Shown here one piece after another: positions 46,100-57,900 of a stretch of DNA of 64,000 nt (its first letter is position 1; each line of letters begins with the position of its first letter). Origin of the DNA: Tetragonia tetragonoides (lineage: Eukaryota; Streptophyta; Magnoliopsida; Caryophyllales; Aizoaceae). The position numbers were made by a program, and so were the translations under genes. The stretch is taken from positions 42,864,766 through 42,928,765 of the forward strand of contig CM076147.1 of assembly GCA_038025085.1 (NCBI GenBank), given 5' to 3'. The notes under the pieces were generated by a model, which was not told the DNA's origin, searched no databases, and saw only the letters and a program-made list of their open reading frames with translations.

Positions 46100-46358
46100 T
46101 ATCATTTTAGGGGGGGGGGGATAACACTGGTGTGTCCCTTACAGTTTTTGGGCTAACCCAGAAAACTCCCAAGAAGAAATGGAGTCTTTCAGAAAACTAA
46201 GCCTAACTCCTGACCCTAGATATGTAATGAAAAAGACAATTGACATCTATACTCTGATATTTGATTGTACTATTCTCATAGTGAGATATGCATGAACGTC
46301 AAACAATGAAAACAAGTTTAAGAAATGCAAGCATTTACCTCATTTAACATACAGAAGT

Positions 46359-47647
46359 TCATAGTTCTTTAATTGGTCTAAGGTGCTCTAATCTAGCATC
46401 CAAAAGTTGATCCAACATTTTCTTGAAACCCTCGTCTGAGCTTCTGCTTTTAGCTGAGAACAGAATAAAAGGAATTCACATGGATGTACCTTTGAAAGAG
46501 AGTAATATGCTCTATTCTTCCATCTTTATAAATAAACCTCTATTATTTTGAGTTTTTAACACAAGTCAAGCAAAGGAGGTAAATTGATATCCATAGACCT
46601 TACTCTCTTTCACTTGAAGCAAGGGGAGACGTCATCTCTAGTACTTTTGTCCCAGAAAAAGACTAAGAGTTTCACCTGTGCTTAAAACTGACACCACAAT
46701 TCATAGATCTATTACTTTTTTTGTCGTACCAACTGTAGGACTAGAACCAAAACGGTTCTGCATCTCTTCAAGCCTCTTCTTCATCATTCCAATATCCAAT
46801 TTCAATAAAAATATACATTTACAGTCGATGTCATCCAAGCAACAGAATGTACCAACACAACAACAACCACAGTAGAAATGTATGTACATACGCACATCAC
46901 AGGAAGAATGGGAAAGAGAAGATCCTACAGAATAGAATAAAATAATAAATAACTGGCGCAGAGTTTCATTAATGTACCTTAAGTTGAAAGAAGTAATTTT
47001 CTTTGCAATGCAACTGATGAACATGCAGCGATCCTAGCTGTAGAAGCAAAAGACATTATTTATATAATCATAAAAGAAAAAGAGAGGGAGAGAAAGAAAG
47101 CAGCCAATCCTGAATGATACAATGACACCGACTGAGTTTAAAAAATAAAACCACAAATCTAAGTATGGAAGCCTAAAGCACTTCAAAATAAATATGACCC
47201 CCAAATACAGAATAAAAACATACCTTCTCAATACAATTCACAATAGCATCTAGAGAACCAATCCTAGTAAGACTCAGCTTTCTACAGCTCGTAAAGGGAT
47301 TTTACCCTGCAACAATCCATGGAACTCGGTTGCTTGGACTTGAATGCTGAAGGAATGGGGAACTTGCATCTGCAATGAAGTAAGGTGCACAAGAAAGAAT
47401 TAAGGAAAGAAGGGAAACAAACTTACCATAAAAATAAAATACATAGAAGAACTATAAGCTTACATACAAAATCGCGATGAGTCCTCCAAAAACAATAAAG
47501 GAGAATCGCATTGAGAAAATTTACTTGAAAAATCACAATTACCTGCATCACTTCATCTAGAATAGCAACACCAACTTTATCTGAAGCAACATCTTTTCCC
47601 GCTTTCTTCTCAGACAGGAAGATCTTAAAGGATCCATTAGCGCCTTT
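46359..47647 (-). CDS. Possible three-exon gene of unknown function (5' end not found)
   Basis: Three minus-strand blocks have proper splice borders and agreeing phases. 47647-47543 has 35 codons (GSFKIFLSEKKAGKDVASDK..ILDEVMQ). 47369-47306 has 21 codons plus one base. 46453-46359 completes that codon, reads SDEGFKKMLDQLLDARLEHL and ends with TGA. The composition is that of a charged, helical soluble protein. Further codon-like sequence at about 46795-46725 (MMKKRLEEMQNRF) could be another exon. UTR exons may reach 49269-49330, where a CAG/GTAATC donor follows a CT-rich leader. I do not recognise the family, and exon choice is uncertain; it may be a decayed gene. Confidence 0.35.
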
Positions 47648-47699
47648 CTAGCATTTTCAATTGATCACCCCAGCATAGCCCTGTCAATAATATCATGAC

Positions 47700-50038
47700 A
47701 CCTGAGCTGATATACCGTAAGTGAAATTTAGGTGAAGCTGAAATGTGTTTTCTTTTGTCTGTATGCACGCAGAGAATGCTGACTCCAACAAACACCATAA
47801 TATATAGACGGTTTGACTGCAGATCGTGCTTTTCTGTGGGTGGTATTCATTATGTGATGGCATTGCTTTGGACTAAAATTTACAAAACTATAACTCAATC
47901 AAATAGTATTTGAAATGCTCAATTCACAATAGTCAAAGTATCTTGGAATGATTCTTTTCAACTATCAATTTTTATCACAAAAACTGAACATACATATGCC
48001 AAATTCTTCCAATAGTTACCAGAACATTCCTCTAATTTCTTGGCTTATCCAAGCAATATATTGCTTCAACTAAACTATATATTACAAATTTTGACCCTTA
48101 CCAACATCTCACGTAGAGTTGGATGGAGGCAGTGTCCTTCAAGGCTTCAAATCACAACCAACTATCCGGAAGTTCAGTGCTTAATAGTAACATTGACTTC
48201 TATGACCGCCCCCACCCCCACCCCCCCCAAAAAAAAAAAAAAAAAAACCACAGTAATATTGCAGGCTTTGATTAGGCTAGCTAAAAGCTGGCAGAATCTT
48301 ATGCTAGAAAAGAAAGCTTTGAGGAATGAGGATAGGTAATGTGAACTGAAACAGACCTTAGTGTCAAACCAGTGGGGGACAATGGAAGAATTATGCTATC
48401 CTAACTCCTAATCGATGCAATTAAGCAGTTTTAAGGTGCTACTCACATACATGCTACAAATCGGAGTAAGAGAAGCAACACACACACACACGCGCACCCG
48501 GAGGGAGTACATTTTAACCCCAAACAACATCACAATTTGCCAACATGGAACATCTAAATCCTCCTAAGTATATGATTCATCATATGTATACAGGGTAAAC
48601 ATCAACAGTGTTGCCTAATCATAGAATACAAGTAAGGCATGATTAAAAATTCAGTAAGTTCCTCTATCGATTTCTAAATCATAATTATCCAAGAAAACAC
48701 ACAGATTCACTCACCTTTGAAATGAATATATATCAATGCTTGAAAGGGTAAACCAAATGTACAAAACTAATCTAGAGAACCCAGATAGAGAATGATATAA
48801 ATGGCCTAACAAATTGAATACCCATTTAAAAGAAGTAAATTTTAATTTTATTAAGGAAGTGGAGGGAAATGCGAGAGAAAGAGAGATTACACATACTGAA
48901 TAAGAGGAGAAATCCCAGAATGAGAAAACCAGCAGAGAGAGAAACTCAATAATTTCCAACATTGATCACTGGCACTGGCAAGCTTCAATTTGTTTTGACA
49001 TAGAAATTAAACAAACACAAAAACAATTGGTGAATTGAATGAACCAAACTAGCACTCAATATAATGTAGAGAACTTAGATAGAAGATACCCATTAATAAT
49101 ATTGCCCAACGAATTGAAATATGAAAACCCAAAAACGAAGCGAAATTCAATTTATTAATAAGGAACTGTGGAAAATGTGTGTGTGAGAGAGAGAGAAAGA
49201 GAAAGAACAATCAAATCGCAACAGTCAGAGAGAGAGAATGAGAGGGAGAAGAGAGAGATTACCTGTGGTGTAGTGGTGGTTGCCGGCGAGCAGCGACGGT
49301 GGCAAATGGTGAAGCGTGGGGAAAAGAGAGAGAGAGTAAATTAGGGCAGTAATTGTTTGGTAGGAAACTATTAAATAGAGAAAGAATCGAAATAGGACGG
49401 TTTCTTTTTCACGCGGTCAATTTTGACTTTCACCGACTTTACCCATTCGACGCGGTAAAAAACTACAGTAAAGTATAAAAGAGCCGTTACAACGGTTATT
49501 TCATTAGACCGACTTAATTATGACGCGCGCTTTTTTCTTCATTAGACCGACTAATGCCGTTTTTGTTTTTGTTTTTTTGTTTTTTTTTTTTGACCTTTCC
49601 CATATCTGTACTTCCGCAAATTCTTACCTAGTCTAAGGTGTATGTACTCCTCATGAGACATTTTAATATTTGGCCCATAAGAAGAAAAAGGCCCATACTT
49701 TTTATTATGAGTGTAATATGATGAACATGAGAATAGATTTAAATTGTTGCTATACTTCTGAAATTTTTTAGCTCCCTTTCCCAACTCTCTCCCTCTCTCA
49801 CCTCAATAAATAAATAAAAAAAAACACTTCTCCTTCTCTCTCAAATCACTATGACTTGTCACTTGTTTGTTGTTACCAATCTTCTCAATCGTTCTTTTGA
49901 TTAAATGCAACGTGACATACGACTCTACTGATTCTAACATCAGATCGATAAGTAATTTGAGACAACTAAAAGAATAAGGTTTTTCAGATATCCAAATAAT
50001 ATGTATGTGTAATTTTCTCATTGTTTAATTCATTTACA
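47700..50038. other. Spacer or 5' untranslated region of the minus-strand candidate gene
   Basis: No coding exon is supported. It contains a C-run plus A-run at 48215-48247 and GA-rich leader-like stretches (49180-49340) that suggest a minus-strand transcription start near 49350. Confidence 0.4.
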
Positions 50039-51832
50039 CTAGTTTTAAAGCATGTGTGTTGCACGGGTTGAGTGAAATGTCTGTATATTAATATTCATTT
50101 GGCCAGTGAAATACGCACACTAATATTTCTATTTAAAAAAAGAAATCATAAAGAATTTCTAATTGATTATAATTATGCACGCTATATAGTGATGCTAGTT
50201 TCATGCTATCCTTAGTGATATAGGTCGATCTCTCTTTTGTTTTTCACGCCCATTGGATCATCAATATTTGCTAAAATAAATAAGAAAACTTGAAAGCAAA
50301 GAGATATTAGAAGAATAAAGGGTGAGAAAATGTTCAAAAAAAATGGAGAAGTGATTATGTGAGGCGTTTAATAAAAAAAATATTAATTAGTTATTATAAT
50401 TCTCCTAAAATACAATTAGGTTTCTAACCAAATTGCACCTCCGAAAATGGTTACGTTAAAATTGTTGTTAGATCGATGTTCAAACACTATATATCATATC
50501 GCATAGGAGCCTTGAATCAATAAAAGGTGAAATGTGAACATAAGAAGAGACATGTATCGCATTCTCCACTTCTTTTTTTTTCTTTCAATATTCTAAAATA
50601 TATTTCTGGCTTATGTGGTTGTTTTTTTTTTCTTTGTTGAGACTAATTGATTAAGTGATGCAACTTAGTAATCAAACTTGTGCTATGCATGGACTTAAAA
50701 TATATTTGCTCAAATTTATTTTCAAGTCAATCTTACATGTTTCTTATACTTATTGTAAATGAATGTTTTAAGGTACTTTTCGATGCAAATCTGATGATTT
50801 AAAAGATTTTTTTTTAGACATGTAGACAAAGTTATCTTTGATTTTATAAATATTTTACAGAGATCTAATATATCTCTTATAAAACTCTAGAGGTCTATCA
50901 CAACTCAAACTCTATATTTCAATTCCTAACCTTTATTTATTTTTTGTTTAATAGCTTGCTTAGATGACATTCCTATGTGTCGCGATGCCAGTGAGATGCA
51001 CGCGTTCAAATTTATATGTTTTGTTGATTTCGTTTTTCTTTTATTAGTAAATATCATATTTTAAATTTTTTTACTGAAATTAATATTGTAACACAATCTT
51101 ACAACTTTATTGTAAACATATTATAAATGCATCTCATTTTGAAGTACTTTTCGATACGAATATGATGATGTAAATATTATTATTTTTAAAGATGTGTAGG
51201 ATAGTTATATTCGAGTTTGAATATTAGACAAAGATAAAGTAGTTATGACGCCAATAAAACTTTAACTATTTAGCACAATTTAATCTGTCTTTTTTCGTTA
51301 TCCGAAACATTAGGTGGCATGCTCTTAAAAATATTGCTTAGGTGACTAAAGATATTAGCTCATTTTTTATTTTCAGCCTTAATTTTATTGTTAATATTAT
51401 TATGATTTTTACTTATTTACGGGAACCAACATATACGTGCGATCTTAGATGTTTCTTATACATAGTATATATGCATCTCGTTCTAAAGTAGTTTTCGATA
51501 TGAATATGATGGTATAAAAGTTATTATTTTTTTAGATGTGTAGAAAAAGTTATATTTGATTTCAAATATTTGACAAAGTTTTAGTATAACTCTTATAAAA
51601 CTCTAGAGGTCTATCACAACTCAAGAATCCTAAACAGTAGGGTATCTAAGTGTCATAAACGTTTTACACCAGTTAATTTTTGTCTTTATCTTCGCTTAGG
51701 TGGCGCCCTAATAAAATTCTCGCCTACGTGGCATGCCTCATTGCTCCCGGAAAATACCTCCTTTATATAATATAATATATATAATATATAATATATAATA
51801 TAATATATATATATATAATAATTTAATTTAGA
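50039..51832 (-). mobile_element. Helitron-like non-autonomous element
   Basis: On the minus strand the 3' end reads caacccgtgcaacacacatg, then tttaaaactag followed by T, matching the short hairpin plus CTAG|T end of plant Helitrons (hairpin degraded). The 5' end, near 51832, is TC followed by AT-rich sequence, then aaaggaggtattttccgg and gcatgccacgtaggcgag, as in Arabidopsis-type Helitron starts. An AT microsatellite (51767-51820) blurs the 5' border, and the base before TC is G, not the expected A. No Rep/helicase is encoded. Three diverged direct repeats lie inside. Confidence 0.6.
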
Positions 51833-52600
51833 CGGCTTTTTTGTTTTGCTTTGTTTTGTAGAGTTAAGGATTTGGGATGAATTGGCTAAAATTGATTGTT
51901 TGTTAGAGGCAGATGATTGTGGCCTCTGCTAATGAGTTTCATCTTTAGTACACCATTGTGAAGAAAGCGAAACTCACGGATTTTTTCTTCCTATAAGTTC
52001 GAAAACTAAAATTACTCCATTTGTAAATCAAAAATATTTATATCCTAAAATAACTAATAAACGATAAAGACAACTTTTTTTTTTTTTTTTTTATATAAGT
52101 AAAACCAATACATCACTAAATCCACCTTACCCACAGAAGCATTACGATTATCTCATAATCCAATTCATTGGGTTTAATACCCCAAAATCTAACTAATTTC
52201 ACACAAATTACATGCATATACAAAATACAATTGAATTTAAAAGGGGGAAAAGAAAATTTACTTATGCCATTGTCAAGATCATCGTTTTGATGCTATCCTA
52301 ACTACCTCCAAGATGATCGATCATCAATCCTCACACATAGTCCAAAATTGCGATAAAAGTGCTCATAAAGGGTAATCAATTTTGGGTTTAAGAGCTTGCA
52401 AGTGAGAGTTAGGTTGCGGACTAAATTAATCTCGCGGTGTAACAGAGTGTTGACCCCACGTTTTCATTTATACAATTTTTAATGGGCCTACTACCAGCAT
52501 GCCTGCACATGGAGAGAGAAGTCTAGTGAAATTTCATCCTAAAATCACTAGTATTAAGTGCAGTGACCCACTAACTTATATACAACCAACTCTCTTCAAC

Positions 52601-53758
52601 TTTTTTTTTTCTTTTTTTTGATAATTAGTAGTCCATTTTATTAAATGGAAAAAATAAAGGAGCAAAAGCTCTCACTCCGAAAGGAGTAAAGTTCATACAC
52701 CCATTATAGCCGCTACTAAACCACCTAAACCAAAGAGACACCTGCGAACAACACCATGACAAAAGCCACAAACGCACACCTTAATGAACCAAACAAAAGA
52801 AACAACTAAAAAAACCAGAATAACCTAAGCCAACAAAACCCACACGCAAACACCACAAAACAACCATAAGAGGAGGCGAACCAAAAACGCACACCAACGA
52901 GATACACATGGAGGACAAGCTGCCTAAAAACTCCAACTCTACTAGGAAACCAAATCGACCAAAGTGTCACGCTTAGCCATGATTCGGTCTATGAAGAAGA
53001 CCCTCCTTGCATAAAGTTTCAAGAATACGAATAACTTTCACCTCAATATCGAGTTTGCCATCCTTTTGTAACTCGTACAATTTCTCAAAATATTCATCAT
53101 TAGAAGAATTTTCAACAAGTTTCAAAGCGTCCAACAACCACTCTTCACCAACATCGAAGTCAGAAGTTTCCCAAGGGATAGAGAAATTATTATCAAATAT
53201 GGCAGCTCTGATTTCGTTCGATTCTTCAATCATCTCGCTAACGTCGATGCCATTAGAAAGCTCCTCAACGTCTAATACACCCATGGGATTCGCTTGGTCT
53301 GCATCTGAAGTCCCAAAACCACTAGAGGGCGCTGCCTCAGAAAATGAAACGACGACGGGGACTCTGGAAGACTTTTTCTTCAACTTCTTCAAACCACCAC
53401 GATGAGACGAAAATGACTCAACTATATCGACATTATAGTGGCTCAAATGTGACCCCTCCTCCCCCTACATCAATTTGAGACAACTAAGAACCATCAAACA
53501 CAACCTTCTCACCACTACTTCTTCATGGTTGGAACAACTATCTGAAAAGAAACTGAAACTTTCACCACCGCAAGGTGAGTTCGAACAAGAAACATCATAA
53601 CAAAACCCACTATTCTCAAAATTAAGTACCTCATCAACACCCGTCTTAAAATTGAAATTGCGGTAACAAACATCGTCATCATTCTTATGGGCCACAACTA
53701 AGAGCTCATCCCTCAAGAACTCTCTCCAACTCTTTATCATAATGTGGGAGTGGGACAC
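52601..53758 (-). mobile_element. Retroposon with poly-A tail and an unrecognised frame
   Basis: The plus-strand T-run at 52601-52619 is a minus-strand poly(A). It is preceded by ataaaatggactactaattatc, a LINE-like 3' end also hinted at in the micro-insertion at 35035. The upstream border was not found, and no target duplication is clear, so either a LINE or a retro-copied gene is possible. Confidence 0.45.
52973..53740 (-). pseudogene. Unrecognised reading frame with one in-frame TAG
   Basis: From the ATG at 53740 (MIKSWREFLRDELLVVAHKN) the frame is open to a TAG at 53467-53465. It then continues open in the same frame through GGLKKLKKKSSRVPVVVSFS and a strongly acidic segment (WETSDFDVGEEWLLDALKLV) to a stop at 52973. 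Together this is about 255 codons. Ser-rich, acidic composition suggests a soluble protein; no domain is recognised. An intron skipping the TAG or a single nonsense mutation are both possible. It sits upstream of the poly(A) described above, so it may be a retroposon gene. Confidence 0.45.
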
Positions 53759-54268
53759 TCAGGTTATACTCTTAACATTGACTAACCAAACGGAACATAG
53801 TTTTTACCAATTCAAATAATAATGCATATATATACAATCGATCTGCGACAAACCATGGCAATGTAAACATTGGTACCTGCTGTTGCTGCATTTTATTATG
53901 GGCAAACCTGCAGCTGCAAGCTGCTCTTGTTGGAACATTAAGAAAGATTGGGTGAGAAGCACTAAAGTTCTAACTGCTTCACTATATTCAAATGAACAAG
54001 ACATGCATGGTAAATTTAGAGTTACTAGGCACGGCTATCAATTTCAAATTTCAGCAGTCTCAGATGGTTTTTGCCATTAAATTATATACCATTTGCATGG
54101 GAGCGAGTTTTTTATTTATTATTTTTTCCTTTTTTATTTTTAAATGTTCTTACTAGCTAACAACAATCCAATTTATAATAAAACTAACTAGTTTCTATAA
54201 GCTAACTCACCTTAAATAAAAAACTAGCTTATATATATAATTACTAGGAGTAGTATTATAGTTACTCC

Positions 54269-54474
54269 GTATATTTTTTTTTGGTTCACAACTAAGGCTA
54301 TCCACCGTTAATTACAGTGACTATTCCCGCATTGGCTTTTAGGTATCTCAAAAAGAATGAGACAGCTGGCGAAAGATTTTAAAGCTGCTCCATATCCAAG
54401 ACGAGATTCGAACCTTAACCTCGACCTTGGTTAAAGATGAATGAGTCTCAACCACTCAAGCACACCTTCTTAGT
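54269..54474 (-). mobile_element. SINE, family S1, near full length
   Basis: The insert lies between copies of tagttactcc (54259-54268 and 54475-54484). On the minus strand it starts with an A-box-like tgagtggttgagac, has the B-box ggttcgaatctcg and ends gttgtgaaccaaaaaaaa. It is the same family as 34595-34754. Confidence 0.85.
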
Positions 54475-54600
54475 TAGTTACTCCCTACAATTGATTGAGA
54501 TAATAGTAATAAATGGCGGAACATGTAAGAAAAATGATTATAGGATTGGTAGATAATATATTACCAAAATATTACATGTATGACTTAGGCTTAGCTTGTA

Positions 54601-54855
54601 CTCCCTCCGTTTCATAAAATCCTAAACGTTTACTTTTTCACGGTCTCTAAGACACCACTTTGACCATAAATAATTACAATTATATGAATATTAAAATTAT
54701 AAAAATATGATTTTTTTAAAGTACTTTTAAAAATGAATCTAACAAAAGTATTTTCATATTGTGAAGCTTTATATATTTTCATAAATTAGTGGTCAAAATT
54801 TGTTAAGTTTAACCTTCAAAAAGCAAACGTTTAGGATTTTATGAAATGGAGGGAG
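54601..54855. mobile_element. Stowaway-like MITE, copy 4
   Basis: Ends CTCCCTCCGTTTC and complement of CTCCCTCCATTTC, flanked by TA (54599-54600, 54856-54857). The arms (ataaaatcctaaacgttt) match copies 1 and 2 closely. Confidence 0.88.
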
Positions 54856-55023
54856 TACTACGTTCTTCTCAGTTAATTTAGTTCCGCTCAATTCAATTCT
54901 CTTAATTCCAAGATCTAAGATCACATCGATATAGATAGCCTCGAGGTTACGAGAAAGCTCAAAATGCCGAATTCGTTGGATCCTCTTTGCCCATGGGCGC
55001 AAGCTTAAGCCAAGCAAGCATAC

Positions 55024-55310
55024 CTGGCAAATGGGTCGATCAGGTCGGGTTCGGGTCGGGTCAAATACGGGTCGAGTTAAATACAGGTCGGGTCAAATAC
55101 ATCGGGTTAAATATGGGTGCGGTCTCGGGTTACCCAACGGGTTTGACAAATGTTGTGTCATAACTTTCGGGTTTAGGTCGGATTATTTCGGTCTCGGGTC
55201 AAAACAGGTCGGGTCAGTTCGGATTGAAATCTTTTCGAGTCGGATTTCGATCGGGTCTGTGGCAAGTCGGGTTCGGGTCGGTCAACAAGTCGGGTCAGTT
55301 TTTGCCAGCT
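55024..55310. repeat. GGGTC-rich degenerate repeat
   Basis: More than 20 gggtc/gggtt words at irregular spacing (for example gggttcgggtcgggtcaaat). It reads open on the plus strand only because the repeat lacks stops there; it is not a gene. Confidence 0.6.
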
Positions 55311-55812
55311 CTAAAAGCAGCAATAAGCTAGGACCATTGAGATTTGTGTGTGATGAGTCAACGTTGGGCGCTAAAAGTAAGCCGGAGAAACCAATGCATG
55401 AGCATGATGATGATGGTGCGTGTAAGTTGTGGGTGTACAATAGTAGTGTGCTCTCCCTAGGTGATTCAAGAAATGGGCACCTGGCCTTAGCACTGAATCA
55501 ACATTTAATTGATCATCATCAATTCATTCATATGTAACACGATAACTTTGCATATACTCATCACAAAGGCTAGCTAAAAATTCAGCTCCCTTCTTTGACT
55601 TTTCCTTTTCAATGAAGTTAATGTAACTGGCCTAAAACTAATAAGCACATTTATTATTGGCATTTTCTGGGGTTGCATATTTATAGATCGAGGTTTATTA
55701 TGATGAGAAACATACGAGTATATAGTTTAGGTGCTGGGCATGCATGCATTTATTAGCTTCCCCAACCGTAAATATGTTCATGCAAATCTGCTAGTACCTC
55801 TTTCCACCGCTC

Positions 55813-55819
55813 TATATAA
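55813..55819 (+). promoter_or_regulatory. TATA box of glycine-rich gene 3
   Basis: tatataa followed by agccctcc lies 94 bp before the start codon. Confidence 0.7.
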
Positions 55820-55912
55820 AGCCCTCCATCTTCAATTCTCTCTCCAAAATTCACAAACCAAACTATATCCACAAGAGTTTTGAAAGTTGTTAAGTTGACA
55901 AAATTATTAAAG

Positions 55913-56707
55913 ATGTTTGTCAAGCCAGTCATGTTTCTGGTTACCTTGTATTTTCTTGTTTGTGTAATTGGTTTTAGCCATGCTAGGAAAAGTTTGACAA
56001 CAACCAAGAAAACCTCATCATCATCAGTTGTTAGGCCTTCTGATTTTAATGATGTGTTTGGAGGTAGCATGGATGATTTTGGTCAAGGAGTATTTGGAGG
56101 CGGTTTCGGGCCGGGTGGTGGGCCTGTAGTCAGTGGTGGCGTTGGCGCTACTCCTGGCGTTGGAATTGGGCGAGGGTTTGGAGGTGGTGACCCATCATCA
56201 GGTGGTGCTGTTGGGCAAGGTGGTGGTGGGTTTGGAAGCCCACTTGGTGGTGCTATTGGGCAAGGTGGTGGTGGGTTTGGAGGCCCACTTGGTGGTGCTA
56301 TTGGACAAGGTGGTGGTGGGTTTGGAGGCCCAACTGGTGGTGCTATTGGACAAGGTGGTGGTGGGTTTGGAGGCCCAACTGGTGGTACTGGTGGAGTTAT
56401 GGGAGGTACACCTCCAGGAGGCCTTGGTGCAGCTATACCAGGCTTTGGGATGGGTACTGGGGCGGGTGTGGGTGCCGGTATTGGTACTGGAACTCGAATG
56501 GGTGGTACACTTGGTGGTGTTGGTGGGTCCACGAGTACTGGGGCCGGTGTGGGTGGCGGTATTGGTACTGGTACTCGAACGGGTGGTGGACTTGGGGGCA
56601 TAGGTGGGTCAACGGGTATTGGGGGTGGGGTTGGTGGTGCAATTGGTGGTAGTATGGGCGGTGGCTTGGGCGGGCCGGTGGGGTGGATTCCGGGCGGTGG
56701 GCGCTAA
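55913..56707 (+). CDS. Secreted glycine-rich protein 3 (unrelated to the other two)
   Basis: A single exon of 264 residues from the ATG at 55913; the frame is open a little further up but without an ATG. The signal peptide (MFVKPVMFLVTLYFLVCVIG, cut near FSHA) is followed by a charged, Ser-rich link and a Gly domain with two repeat types. The first is a 15-residue unit GGAIGQGGGGFGGPT, four copies. The second is a longer unit around GVGAGIGTGTRMGG, two to three copies. The C-terminus is GWIPGGGR. Unlike genes 1 and 2 it has Pro, Thr and Ile in the repeats. It is probably a cell-wall protein. Repeat copies are nearly identical in DNA, so expansion is recent. Confidence 0.85.
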   Translation: MFVKPVMFLVTLYFLVCVIGFSHARKSLTTTKKTSSSSVVRPSDFNDVFGGSMDDFGQGVFGGGFGPGGGPVVSGGVGATPGVGIGRGFGGGDPSSGGAVGQGGGGFGSPLGGAIGQGGGGFGGPLGGAIGQGGGGFGGPTGGAIGQGGGGFGGPTGGTGGVMGGTPPGGLGAAIPGFGMGTGAGVGAGIGTGTRMGGTLGGVGGSTSTGAGVGGGIGTGTRTGGGLGGIGGSTGIGGGVGGAIGGSMGGGLGGPVGWIPGGGR

Positions 56708-56709
56708 TG

Positions 56710-57900
56710 CTGCTGGTGGAGCTCGAGGTACTGGCCGGTCCTGCTGGGGTTGGAATGAACTAAAGTATGTAGTAGGAGTACTAGGAGTCCATGTTAATGT
56801 TAAGACGACCTTAAGGGCATGCATATTTGAAGAAGTTAGCTGCAGCATGAGTGCATGATGTTAATTATTACTTAAGCACTTGTATGTTATATTAAGGGTA
56901 TCCTTTGTTATGTTAATTAGTTCCATGATCCACGTTGTTAATTAGTAGCAATGGTTAAATTAATTAAGCACTCTGTATGTTGTATTAGTCAATTTATACT
57001 TTGGTATTGTAGAAACTGTGTAGTGTGATGATCTTAATCTAAGCTAATTAGTTGTCAACCGTGTTTTCCTTACAATAACAAACATCAGTTTTTGTTGCAC
57101 TTCTTACTTGTAGTCTATGCATGCCTTTAAATCATCATCATGAGACAATTAACTATTTACATAACTACCAAATGTATACATTCACCATCATGTGACTACA
57201 CTACTTAAGAAGTTCCTTAATGTGATAAAAGAAAAAAGAAGGTGCTTAATTCTTCATTAATTGATTCCATTTGTTATTGAGAAGAAGATTTACAATTTAA
57301 ATCTTTAATGGAGAATACCTGCGGACTACTCAATGCATATGATTTAAAAGACTAGAGCTTAGAAATGACAAACTAATCAAATTTTAAATACTACGTACTT
57401 TGTTAAGTATCAAAACATGCTATAGTTGTTCACCTCAACAAAAAAAAAAAAAATGCTATAGTGAGTGTGAGATTGATACTCCATATTAGTTAAGAAAAAA
57501 ATTAAGCTTGGGATGAGTAGCATACTGATGCACCCCCACTTATAATCCCCAACAATAACCTGAGTTCAAGTATCATCATCAGCAAAGTTGGAGATTACTT
57601 TTCCGTTAAAAATAAATAAATTAACAAAGAAATTGAGAGACTTATTGAATCGCTAATCCTTATTGTTTTTTTTTTTTTTAACCCCGAAGGGGATTGGATT
57701 GCTAACTTTGCAATTGCATACCCCATACCCTTCTTGCACCGAAAAAAAGGGTATACTCCCACTTCATATAAAACGGAAATCGATCAAAGCAGTGAGAAGA
57801 CGACGTCGTAGCAAACTACTAGCAATTGAGAAGAAAAGTCAACGGTCAGCTCATGTGTGAGCCGCGTGGTGGCTGTGTCACTAGTCCGACAAAGAAATAA
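56710..57900. other. 3' flank of glycine-rich gene 3 and spacer
   Basis: AT-rich sequence with no exon. It contains the micro-insertion at 57427 and leads into the promoter of the E2 gene. Confidence 0.6.
57427..57452 (+). mobile_element. Micro-retroposon (tgttcacctcaac plus poly-A)
   Basis: The insert lies between perfect copies of atgctatagt (57417-57426 and 57453-57462). Its ttcacctc-A end matches the insert at 1729. Confidence 0.65.

Noticed and set aside
49500..49560. Two copies of cattagaccgact about 40 bp apart, considered as another micro-insertion
   Set aside because: The intervening sequence has no A-run at the correct end and the copies diverge after 12 bases, so it does not meet the pattern used for the others.
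54400..54425. Possible tRNA gene (B-box-like gattcgaacct on the minus strand)
   Set aside because: No cloverleaf can be drawn. The surrounding sequence, poly(A) and target duplication show it is a SINE.
55031..55537. A 168-codon plus-strand frame
   Set aside because: It is open because the GGGTC-rich repeat has no stops in that phase. The translation is repeat-like with no domain.
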